Below are positions 1 through 6,723 of a stretch of 27,493 nt of DNA, piece by piece. Position numbers and translations under genes: made by a program. Source of the DNA: JAJTFW01 sp964534995. Its GTDB lineage: Bacteria > Bacteroidota > Bacteroidia > AKYH767-A > OLB10. Every line of letters starts with the position of its first letter. Within the stretch, counting starts at the first letter, position 1. The notes under the pieces were generated by a model. That model worked only from the letters and a program-made list of their open reading frames with translations. It was not told the origin of the DNA and ran no database searches. Location of the stretch: the NCBI GenBank assembly GCA_964534995.1, contig CAZHSC010000047.1, forward strand, positions 1 through 27,493. Reading direction: 5' to 3'.

Positions 1-216
1 GGTATTTACAATGATCGTATATCCATCACCGATATAGGCATAATCACCGGACTTAGGATAGGTTCCTGTATTGGTTGCCTGCCCGTAACCAGTGGTTGAC
101 CATGAGGAATTATCGTTCCAGTTTCCGCCATTGGTACGGCTGTAATAAGTCAGGGCATGACCAGGGCCATACCAGCAAATAAACCCGGCAAGCAAGAGAT
201 GTAGTTTTTTAATCAT
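1..216 (-). CDS. Secreted surface protein, N-terminal part (cut by window edge)
   Basis: An ATG at 216 opens a frame that stays open for 72 codons to the window edge, so only the N-terminus is visible. The first ~20 residues are Met-Ile-Lys-Lys followed by a hydrophobic stretch, a typical signal peptide. After it come Asn-Gly-Gly-Asn-Trp-Asn-Asp and a Ser-Trp, then Gly-Asp-x-Ala-Tyr-Ile-Gly-Asp-Gly-Tyr-Thr-Ile. This is the N-W-N...S-W-S / G-D-x-V-x-I pattern common at the start of secreted Bacteroidota repeat proteins that usually leave by T9SS. It lies 182 bases downstream of the nucleoside phosphorylase on the same strand, with a terminator-like hairpin between them, so it is probably transcribed on its own. 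The C-terminal domain that would show its export route is outside the window. Confidence 0.7.
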   Translation of the reverse strand, partial: MIKKLHLLLAGFICWYGPGHALTYYSRTNGGNWNDNSSWSTTGYGQATNTGTYPKSGDYAYIGDGYTIIVNT

Positions 217-319
217 GTGAACCCTTTTGGTATTCCCGGCATGGCAAACAAAAGCATACCAATTTCAATGGTTTACCGAAAAAAGCAATATCCATTCTTA
301 CATTAAAAAATACAATTAG

Positions 320-346
320 AGCCTCCTTGAAATTTGGAGAAAGGCT
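320..346 (-). terminator. Probable Rho-independent terminator after the nucleoside phosphorylase
   Basis: Read on the minus strand, AGCCTTT (346-340) pairs with GGAGGCT (326-320) through seven pairs, two of them G-U, around a 13-base loop. It is followed by a T-rich run (CTAATTGTATTTTTT). It lies about 55 bases past the stop codon at 399, the right place to end that transcript. The G-U pairs make it moderate in strength. Confidence 0.5.
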
Positions 347-398
347 GTGTCAGTCAAATGCTTATACCAGATAAACCCCCTTACATACAGTTAAATTC

Positions 399-1274
399 TT
401 ACAAAAGAGACAGGCGGTCGAGTACCAATTTTATCAAAATATGCATGGCAGCATCGGCATCTTTTGAATATTGCTGAGCGATTCGGTTGGCTACAATCAC
501 GTTAACCGAGCAGCAGTGATGTCCTAATAATTTGGCAAGACCATACATAGCTCCGGTTTCCATTTCGAAATTTGTGATCCTGTGATCGCCATACCTGAAG
601 CTACAAAGTTTGTCAATCATATCAGGTCTGGATGGTTCCAGACGCAATTGTCTCATCTGAGGCGCATAAAATCCGGAGCAGGAGGCAGTAATTCCTTTCA
701 CCATTCCGGGTGAAAGCAGTTCAATAAGTCGAGATGAGCCTTCGGCCAAATAGGCTTGAGAAAACACACCATCGGCGGGAAAATGCTTCCTGAAGGCCTG
801 AATAATATTATCTTCCAGCGCATTATTCTCCAACTTATAAAAATTAAGCAATCCATCAAGCCCTAATCCGAATTCCGAACAAACAAAGCTATCTACCGGT
901 ATCTGTGCTTGCAGGGAGCCGGAAGTACCTATACGCACCAAAAACAGCTTTTTTAAATCTTTTTTAATAGTCCGGCTTGGTAAATCAATATTCACAAGTG
1001 CATCTAACTCATTGTAAACTATATCAATATTGTCAGTTCCAATGCCGGTGGATAAAACAGTAATCTGCTTTCCTTTATAGAAGCCTGTATGAGAAATAAA
1101 CTCCCGTTTTTGCTTTTTTACAGTTACCTGATCGAAATAATTACTTACCATCGTTACCCTGTCAGGGTCGCCTACATTAATCACGACGGGGGCTAAATCA
1201 GAAGGAAGCAGGTTCAGATGATAAACACTTCCATCCTTGTTTAAAATTAATTCAGACTCAGGTATTTGTAACAT
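399..1274 (-). CDS. Nucleoside phosphorylase, uridine-phosphorylase-like (PNP_UDP_1 family)
   Basis: This 291-residue cytosolic enzyme should split a nucleoside with phosphate into free base and (deoxy)ribose-1-phosphate, serving pyrimidine or purine salvage. Family motifs are clear: Gly-Asp-Pro-Asp-Arg-Val at 35-40 (phosphate binding), Ser-Thr-Gly-Ile-Gly-Thr at 75-80, Arg-Ile-Gly-Thr-Ser-Gly-Ser at 114-120 and Phe-Glu-Met-Glu-Thr-Gly-Ala at 236-242 (ribose-contacting Glu-Met-Glu). A Phe-Tyr-Ala-Pro-Gln segment near 202-206 resembles uridine phosphorylases, but the preferred base cannot be fixed from sequence. Length is slightly above the usual ~250. The frame extends to a TTG at 1280, but the ATG at 1274 is preferred. 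It is divergent from the universal stress genes, with only 53 bases between the starts. Confidence 0.85.
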   Translation of the reverse strand: MLQIPESELILNKDGSVYHLNLLPSDLAPVVINVGDPDRVTMVSNYFDQVTVKKQKREFISHTGFYKGKQITVLSTGIGTDNIDIVYNELDALVNIDLPSRTIKKDLKKLFLVRIGTSGSLQAQIPVDSFVCSEFGLGLDGLLNFYKLENNALEDNIIQAFRKHFPADGVFSQAYLAEGSSRLIELLSPGMVKGITASCSGFYAPQMRQLRLEPSRPDMIDKLCSFRYGDHRITNFEMETGAMYGLAKLLGHHCCSVNVIVANRIAQQYSKDADAAMHILIKLVLDRLSLL

Positions 1275-1296
1275 ATACAATAATGAAATATTTTTG
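1266..1296 (+). promoter_or_regulatory. Bacteroidota-type promoter for the universal stress operon
   Basis: A -7 box TATTTTTG (1289-1296) matches TAnnTTTG exactly. A TTG at 1266-1268 (within TTTG) lies 20 bases upstream, inside the spacing known for Bacteroidota primary sigma promoters. The expected transcription start near 1303 gives a leader of about 25 bases before the ATG at 1328. The -33 box lies inside the divergent phosphorylase gene. Confidence 0.6.
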
Positions 1297-1303
1297 TGCC
1301 GAA

Positions 1304-1311
1304 CAAATGTA
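1304..1311 (-). promoter_or_regulatory. Candidate -7 box for the nucleoside phosphorylase
   Basis: Read on the minus strand the site is TACATTTG, an exact TAnnTTTG match, 29 bases upstream of the ATG at 1274. No matching TTG was found at the usual -33 distance, so this is weaker than the opposing promoter. Confidence 0.35.
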
Positions 1312-1327
1312 ATAGAAACCCCTTGAA

Positions 1328-2209
1328 ATGAGCCAGGAAAAGCGCCATATAATTGTACCCATAGATTTCAGTGAGCAATCAACCATAGCATTAAGTCAGA
1401 CCTATAACCTGGCAAGAATGTCCTCCGCCGATATCACCCTACTACATGTAATTGATGAAGATCTGTTTTCATCTGTATTGCATCTTTTTTCAAGTAAAGA
1501 GGATCAGGAGGAATTACTTCGACTGGGTATACAGGTAAAACTGGATAAACTTGCCAGTGACGCCAAATTAAATTCAGGACTAAATTTTAATACCAGAATT
1601 GAAAAAGGAAAAATATATGAAGTGGTTGTACGCGTTGCCGAAGAGATGAATGCCTCATTTATTGTTATGGGCACTTCCGGTGAAACCACTATCAAGAAAA
1701 AATTTATTGGCTCAAATGCAATTCGTGTTATCAGTGATGCCCCGTGTCCGGTAATCAGCATTAAAGGTAAAAAGCACCGTTCGGGCTGCAATACCATACT
1801 TTTACCCTTAGACTTATCCAAAGAAACCAAAGAAAAAGTTACCCAGTGTATCGAAATCGCACGTTTCTTTAATTCCACCGTCAAAGTGATGTCGGTGATT
1901 GATATCGAAGATGAGTTTTTAGTAAATAAACTGGAAAGGCAAATGGACCAGGTGGTTGAATTCATCTCGAATCATCAGATTAACTGCAGCGGAGAATTCT
2001 TCAAACATAAAGATATCTCCGAAGGCGTACTTGCTTATGCTGAGCAGATCAACGCTGATTTAATAATCATCATGACGCAGAAAGAACTGGAATGGAAAGA
2101 ATTTTTCGTTGGCACCGAATCGCAGCAAATCATTAATAATTGTGAAATACCTGTATGCAGTATCCGCCCGATACAGCGTAAAGACACCACTGAATTTGTA
2201 ATCACTTAG
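1328..2209 (+). CDS. Universal stress protein with two Usp domains
   Basis: The 293-residue protein is two UspA domains in tandem (about 7-146 and 153-283). The first begins His-Ile-Ile-Val-Pro-Ile-Asp-Phe-Ser and has a full ATP-binding glycine loop: G115-T-S-G118, nine residues, then G128-S129. The second keeps the fold pattern and the closing Ile-Pro-Val-x-Ser-Ile-Arg-Pro strand, but lacks the glycine loop, so it probably does not bind ATP the same way. Tandem Usp proteins are stress-linked nucleotide-binding cytosolic proteins; the exact role of this one is unknown. It is first in a two-gene operon, 12 bases before the next usp gene, with its own recognisable promoter and a shared terminator. 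Confidence 0.9.
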   Translation: MSQEKRHIIVPIDFSEQSTIALSQTYNLARMSSADITLLHVIDEDLFSSVLHLFSSKEDQEELLRLGIQVKLDKLASDAKLNSGLNFNTRIEKGKIYEVVVRVAEEMNASFIVMGTSGETTIKKKFIGSNAIRVISDAPCPVISIKGKKHRSGCNTILLPLDLSKETKEKVTQCIEIARFFNSTVKVMSVIDIEDEFLVNKLERQMDQVVEFISNHQINCSGEFFKHKDISEGVLAYAEQINADLIIIMTQKELEWKEFFVGTESQQIINNCEIPVCSIRPIQRKDTTEFVIT

Positions 2210-2221
2210 AAACTACTCATC

Positions 2222-3100
2222 ATGCAAAAAGACCTAAACATTCGGAAGATCCTGATTCCATTCGATTTTTCTGACACGGCTGCACTAAGTATGGAACATG
2301 CTATTTTCATGGCAAAGTTGCTTAAGGCGGACATCTACCTCTTACATATTGTTGAAACCACCACTTTTCCGAGTTCCATTTCGCATGCATTTTCAGGGTT
2401 TGAAAAAAAAGTGGAGGAGGCTTCCAACGAAAAGCTGAGAGAACTCTCCGAGCAGATACACCGTGAACATGGAATTCAGGTTCACATTATCACCGAAGTG
2501 GGTAAGATTTACAAACGTATTGTACATACCGCAAAGCAAACCCATGCCGATATAATTATCATGGGCACACATGGAGCCAGTGGAAGCAGTTACATTATAG
2601 GAAGCAATACAACCCGTGTGGTTCAGGAGGCGCCTTGTCCTGTTATATCAGTACAGACTCATGCCAAAAAAGTTGGATTTTCAAAAATCGCATTGCCCAT
2701 TGACGACAGTGTCGAATCGAGGCAAAAGGTGAATTTCGCACTTGAAATAGCAAAGCACTATAACTCTCACGTGGTAGTGATTGGCCTGATGAGAAATGGC
2801 AATGAAGATTACCAGCGCAAGTTCAGGATTAAAATAGAACAGGTGGAGGATTTTCTTAAAGATCATGGCATCAGCACCGAGTGCATTTTTAAAACCGGAG
2901 ATGATCTTGCCAAAAATACCTTACAGAGTTCCACCGAAATTGAAGCTGACCTATTGGTAATTATGACGGAACAGGAGCCAAGTATTACAGGTTTGCTCAT
3001 GGGATCCTATGCTACCAAGGTAATCAACGGATCCAGGATACCTGTCATGACGGTTCGTCCTGCCGAAATTGATCCGGAGAGAATCACGGTTACTTTTTAA
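2222..3100 (+). CDS. Universal stress protein with two Usp domains (second paralogue)
   Basis: This 292-residue protein has the same two-domain layout as its upstream neighbour, of which it is probably an old tandem duplicate. Domain 1 (about 8-147) starts Lys-Ile-Leu-Ile-Pro-Phe-Asp-Phe-Ser and has a glycine-rich loop at G115-T-H-G118 with G127-S128. The gap is one residue shorter than the textbook nine. Domain 2 (about 152-285) ends Arg-Ile-Pro-Val-Met-Thr-Val-Arg-Pro and, as in the first copy, lacks a complete nucleotide-binding loop. The two copies are well diverged, so any division of labour (for example heterodimers) is only a guess. A strong terminator begins 20 bases after the stop. 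Confidence 0.9.
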   Translation: MQKDLNIRKILIPFDFSDTAALSMEHAIFMAKLLKADIYLLHIVETTTFPSSISHAFSGFEKKVEEASNEKLRELSEQIHREHGIQVHIITEVGKIYKRIVHTAKQTHADIIIMGTHGASGSSYIIGSNTTRVVQEAPCPVISVQTHAKKVGFSKIALPIDDSVESRQKVNFALEIAKHYNSHVVVIGLMRNGNEDYQRKFRIKIEQVEDFLKDHGISTECIFKTGDDLAKNTLQSSTEIEADLLVIMTEQEPSITGLLMGSYATKVINGSRIPVMTVRPAEIDPERITVTF

Positions 3101-3119
3101 TTACAGATAAAATCAGGGT

Positions 3120-3157
3120 AACATCGGCTTCACTATGAGGCCGATGTTCTATTTTTA
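3120..3157 (+). terminator. Rho-independent terminator of the usp operon
   Basis: AACATCGGC (3120-3128) pairs perfectly with GCCGATGTT (3140-3148). The stem can extend inward by three more pairs (one G-U) to a five-base loop. A T-rich tail (CTATTTTTA) follows at once. It ends six bases before the recQ start codon, so the helicase gene must be transcribed from a very close promoter, by read-through, or from a start within this element. Confidence 0.75.
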
Positions 3158-3162
3158 TAGGA

Positions 3163-5073
3163 ATGAGTCTCATTCATCAGATATTAAGTCAATATTGGGG
3201 TTATGACAGGTTCAGGCCTCTGCAGGAGGAGATCATCCGTTCCGTTATGGAAGGGAAGGATACGCTTGCCCTGCTACCCACGGGCGGCGGTAAATCCATT
3301 TGCTTCCAGGTGCCGGCATTGGCACTACCCGGCATTTGCCTTGTTGTATCTCCTCTCATTGCATTGATGAAAGACCAGGAAGAGCAACTTCAGAAAAAGG
3401 GCATCCGGGCAGTTGCAATTATCAGCGGGATGAAGAAATCAGAAGTTGAACTGGCATTGAATAACTGCCTGTCGGGAAATTTTAAATTTCTGTATGTATC
3501 TCCTGAAAGACTTAGCTCAGCCGCCTTCCGTGAAACGCTATTTAAAATGAAGGTGAATCTTATAGCTGTTGACGAAGCGCATTGCATTTCACAATGGGGT
3601 TATGATTTTCGTCCTCCTTATTTGCAGATTGCTGGCATCCGTTCTTCTTTTCCGGACATTCCTGTATTGGCACTTACTGCCTCGGCAACTCCCGAAGTAC
3701 AGAAAGACATCTGCGAGAAACTCCAGTTTAAAAAAGCACAGGTATATGTCAAAAGTTTTGCCCGCAGCAACCTGAGTTACCTGATACGTAAGACGGATAA
3801 CAAACAAGAACATCTGATCAGGGTGTTAAAAAGCATTCCCGGCTCCTCTATCGTATATGTGAGAAACAGAAGGAAGACCATGGAGCTTGCCATGGAATTA
3901 CGACGCCAATCCATCAGTGCCGAATTTTACCATGCCGGTCTTGACCAGCAATGCAGAAATGAAAGGCAGATGGCATGGAAAAGCAATGCTATCCGCGTTA
4001 TTGTTGCTACCAATGCCTTTGGAATGGGAATAGATAAACCGGATGTACGCTCGGTAATTCACATGGATCTGCCCGATGACCTTGAAAGTTATTATCAGGA
4101 AGCTGGCCGTGGTGTGAGAGATGAGCAGGCTGCCTATGCGGTGGTATTATATGACCAGGCTGACCTTTCTGATCTCGAACATCGTTGTATACTTAACTTT
4201 CCGGCCAGAGAAGATATCAAAAAGGTCTATCAATCCCTGGCCAATTATCTGCAGATCCCGGCAAGCGCGGGTTATGAAATCAGCTATGAATTTGAGATCA
4301 CGGATTTTTGCCGGCAATATTCCCTTGAGCCTGTTAAAACCCTCAATTGCCTGCGTATTCTTGAAATGGCCGGATACCTGTCCATAAACGACGCATTTTA
4401 TCATCCATCCCGAATGCGCTTTCTTTCCAAACAAATGGAACTTTACAAATTTCAGGTGGACCATCCAATCTATGATCCATTAATTAAAACCATACTCCGG
4501 TCGTACACAGGTACCTTTGATGATTTTGTACGCTTCAGTGAAGCGGAACTGGCCAGAAGGGCAGCACTCGAAATTCCGGAACTAAAAAGGCAGCTTACCT
4601 ACTTGTCTAATCTGAATTTACTGGAATATATTCCGGCCACTTCCAAACCAAGTATTACGTTATTGCATGCAAGGGTGAAGGAAAATGAATTGTACATATC
4701 CCGGGATCTCCTTGAAGAAAGGCAGAAGCGATTTAAGCTGAGGGCAGAAGCGCTGCGAAATTTTCTTGTTCATCCCAACCAATGCAGAAGCATCCTGCTC
4801 CTGTCTTATTTTGGGGAGAAAAACCTCATACGTTGCGGTTGCTGTGACTATTGCAGGGAAAGAAACAAGCTTGAAATGAACGACCTTGAAGTGGAGCAAC
4901 TTGTTACGCGCGTTAAACAGCAGCTTACTCAGCAGCCCATGGAACCAACATTTCTGGCCCATAACCTGCCTGATATTTCCACGGAAAAAATGGAACAGGT
5001 GCTAAGATGGATGCTGGATACCGGAGCCGTTGGATATGATGCCATCGGCCGCCTGTATATTAAATCAGCGTGA
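3163..5073 (+). CDS. recQ: RecQ-family ATP-dependent DNA helicase
   Basis: The 636-residue superfamily-2 helicase should unwind DNA 3'-5' in recombination and repair. Motifs seen: Phe-Arg-Pro-Leu-Gln (motif 0, 17-21), Walker A Thr-Gly-Gly-Gly-Lys-Ser (40-45), DEAH box (137-140) followed by Cys-Ile-Ser-Gln-Trp-Gly, Thr-Ala-Ser-Ala-Thr (172-176) and a motif VI variant Gln-Glu-Ala-Gly-Arg-Gly-Val-Arg-Asp (312-320; usually QETGRAGRD). The zinc-binding cysteines keep the canonical spacing C541-x16-C558-x2-C561-x2-C564. They sit near the C-terminus because a winged-helix-like stretch of ~200 residues lies between helicase core and zinc site, as in the RecQ-like form common in Bacteroidota. There is no HRDC domain. 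The stop overlaps a possible GTG start of the next gene, so the two are probably co-translated. Confidence 0.93.
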   Translation: MSLIHQILSQYWGYDRFRPLQEEIIRSVMEGKDTLALLPTGGGKSICFQVPALALPGICLVVSPLIALMKDQEEQLQKKGIRAVAIISGMKKSEVELALNNCLSGNFKFLYVSPERLSSAAFRETLFKMKVNLIAVDEAHCISQWGYDFRPPYLQIAGIRSSFPDIPVLALTASATPEVQKDICEKLQFKKAQVYVKSFARSNLSYLIRKTDNKQEHLIRVLKSIPGSSIVYVRNRRKTMELAMELRRQSISAEFYHAGLDQQCRNERQMAWKSNAIRVIVATNAFGMGIDKPDVRSVIHMDLPDDLESYYQEAGRGVRDEQAAYAVVLYDQADLSDLEHRCILNFPAREDIKKVYQSLANYLQIPASAGYEISYEFEITDFCRQYSLEPVKTLNCLRILEMAGYLSINDAFYHPSRMRFLSKQMELYKFQVDHPIYDPLIKTILRSYTGTFDDFVRFSEAELARRAALEIPELKRQLTYLSNLNLLEYIPATSKPSITLLHARVKENELYISRDLLEERQKRFKLRAEALRNFLVHPNQCRSILLLSYFGEKNLIRCGCCDYCRERNKLEMNDLEVEQLVTRVKQQLTQQPMEPTFLAHNLPDISTEKMEQVLRWMLDTGAVGYDAIGRLYIKSA

Positions 5074-5075
5074 TC

Positions 5076-5642
5076 ATGAAACTGAAAAAGGCATTTTTCA
5101 TGCAGGAGGATGTAGTCAGCTTGTCACAACAGTTAATCGGTAAGGTGCTGGTAAGCCGGATGGGGAATTCCTGTTGCAGTGGTATCATCAGCGAAACGGA
5201 AGCGTATAATGGTATAGGTGATAAAGCCTCGCATGCCTATGGCGGAAGGAGAACCCGGAGAACAGAAATTATGTATTCGGAAGGAGGTGTTGCCTATGTA
5301 TTTCTTTGTTATGGTATTCATAATTTATTTAATGTGGTAAGCGGAAGAAAGGATATACCTCAGGCTGTCCTTATCAGGTCCATTATACCGCTTGAAGGTA
5401 TCGCGGTAATGGAAGAGCGAAGAAATATAAAATATAACCGTGCCGGCTTTAGCAATGGACCGGGAAAAGTATGTAGCGCTCTGGGAATTCAAACCCGGCA
5501 TTCAGGAATATCACTGACGGGAAAGGAAATCTGGATCGAAGACCATCAAATACCGGTCAAAGACGAAGATATTATTGTTACTGAGAGAATCGGAGTGGCC
5601 TATGCCGGTGAAGACTTCTTCTCCCCTATCGGTTTGTTTTAA
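5076..5642 (+). CDS. DNA-3-methyladenine glycosylase, AAG/MPG family
   Basis: This 188-residue base-excision repair enzyme should remove 3-methyladenine and related alkylated purines from DNA. The AAG signature Glu-Thr-Glu-Ala-Tyr is at 40-44. By alignment to human AAG, E42 is the catalytic glutamate (E125), Y44 the stacking tyrosine (Y127) and H53 the active-site histidine (H136); the E-to-H spacing is conserved. Also present are a Thr-Glu-Ile-Met-Tyr segment, the Cys-Tyr-Gly-Ile-His-Asn strand and Gly-Pro-Gly-Lys-Val-Cys. The C-terminus is short and lacks the usual final Trp/Val-Ser tail. Start choice: ATG at 5076, three bases after the recQ stop; an in-frame GTG at 5070 would overlap that stop by four bases and add two residues. 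Confidence 0.9.
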   Translation: MKLKKAFFMQEDVVSLSQQLIGKVLVSRMGNSCCSGIISETEAYNGIGDKASHAYGGRRTRRTEIMYSEGGVAYVFLCYGIHNLFNVVSGRKDIPQAVLIRSIIPLEGIAVMEERRNIKYNRAGFSNGPGKVCSALGIQTRHSGISLTGKEIWIEDHQIPVKDEDIIVTERIGVAYAGEDFFSPIGLF

Positions 5643-5698
5643 AGACGAATAAAATAATGCTGCCAGGCTGAGTGACGAGTCTTCACCAAAAAATTGTT

Positions 5699-5706
5699 TA
5701 GTTTTG
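5699..5706 (+). promoter_or_regulatory. Candidate -7 box for cdaA
   Basis: TAGTTTTG matches TAnnTTTG exactly, 16 bases before the cdaA ATG, implying a very short leader. No TTG is found at the expected -33 distance, so confidence is limited. The same octamer occurs at 10084-10091 and, inverted, at 10027-10034. Confidence 0.4.
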
Positions 5707-5722
5707 AAGATTACCCCTTAGC

Positions 5723-6517
5723 ATGGAAATATTTCACATTGGTTTCCTGAGTGTACGATTGCTTGACATCCTGGATATTCTCCTGGTTGCCTTTCTTTTG
5801 TTCAAGATCTACCAGTTACTGAAAGGTGGAGCCGCCATCAATATTTTTATAGGTATTGTTGCCATATATGTATTGTGGTGGCTGTTTGTTAAAATTCTGA
5901 ACATGCAATTACTGGGAGCTATACTGGGACAATTTATGAGCATCGGCGTGATCGCCCTAATCATTGTGTTTCAGCAGGAGATCAGAAAATTCCTCCTGGT
6001 AATAGGCAGCAACAGCTTTGCAGGTAAGGACAGCATTTCACGAAAACTGCTGCCATGGAACTGGCAGTCACCGGTAATGAGCAAGCCGAATATTTCGCCC
6101 ATTGTCAAGGCCTGCACTTCAATGTCAAAGAATAAAACCGGCGCCATCATGGTTCTGGCACGCTCCTCCGATCTTAAATTTTACGAAAGTACCGGTGATA
6201 TTATGGATGCGGAAGTTTCAAAACGCCTCCTCGAAAGTATTTTTTTTAAAAACAGCCCCCTGCATGACGGTGCGGTAATTATTGAAAACAATAAAATCAA
6301 AGCTGCGAGATGCGTACTTCCAGTTACCGAGAACACCGACTTACCGGCCCATTATGGAATGAGGCACAGGGCGGCGCTGGGAATTACGGAACAAAGCGAC
6401 GCGATTTCCATAATCGTATCAGAAGAAACCGGAACTATTTCGATGGCAGTTGACGGTAAAATGTTTTATAACATCACGCCCGAAGAACTCGAACAGTTGC
6501 TTATCAAAGAGCAATAG
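5723..6517 (+). CDS. cdaA: Membrane diadenylate cyclase CdaA (DisA_N domain)
   Basis: The 264-residue protein should join two ATP into cyclic di-AMP at the inner membrane. Three hydrophobic segments (about 10-30, 38-58, 62-83) are followed by a short linker and the DAC domain (about 115-255). The catalytic motifs are intact: Leu-His-Asp-Gly-Ala-Val with D182-G183-A184, and Gly-Met-Arg-His-Arg-Ala-Ala at 212-218. A Ser-Glu-Glu-Thr-Gly at 233-237 also fits the family. Length is normal. No cdaR partner follows, as is usual in Bacteroidota. The folP gene that, from general knowledge, often precedes cdaA in this phylum is absent here; the upstream neighbours are a DNA glycosylase and a RecQ helicase. 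An 80-base gap with its own -7-like box suggests separate transcription is possible. Confidence 0.93.
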   Translation: MEIFHIGFLSVRLLDILDILLVAFLLFKIYQLLKGGAAINIFIGIVAIYVLWWLFVKILNMQLLGAILGQFMSIGVIALIIVFQQEIRKFLLVIGSNSFAGKDSISRKLLPWNWQSPVMSKPNISPIVKACTSMSKNKTGAIMVLARSSDLKFYESTGDIMDAEVSKRLLESIFFKNSPLHDGAVIIENNKIKAARCVLPVTENTDLPAHYGMRHRAALGITEQSDAISIIVSEETGTISMAVDGKMFYNITPEELEQLLIKEQ

Positions 6518-6671
6518 AAAAAAGTGGATGCCTTTATCGGGGGATGAAATTTTCATTTTATAAAAAAATACCGAATTAATAAAGGGAAACAAGTGTTTTA
6601 ATTTACCTGTCTGAAATATAGAAAAGAATAATTCAAAAACTATCCTGGGAGTACCTGCCTGTTTCTAATTT

Positions 6672-6695
6672 GAAATAATCAACGGTGATTATTTC
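6672..6695. terminator. Hairpin between convergent genes, possible bidirectional terminator
   Basis: GAAATAATC (6672-6680) and GATTATTTC (6687-6695) form a perfect nine-pair stem with a six-base loop. It lies between the convergent ends of cdaA (6517) and the TPR membrane protein (6724). No strong T-run follows on either strand and the stem is A/T-rich, so termination is inferred mainly from position. The rest of 6518-6723 shows nothing recognisable. Confidence 0.45.
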
Positions 6696-6723
6696 TATAT
6701 AAACAAGGGAACATAGGCCAAGG

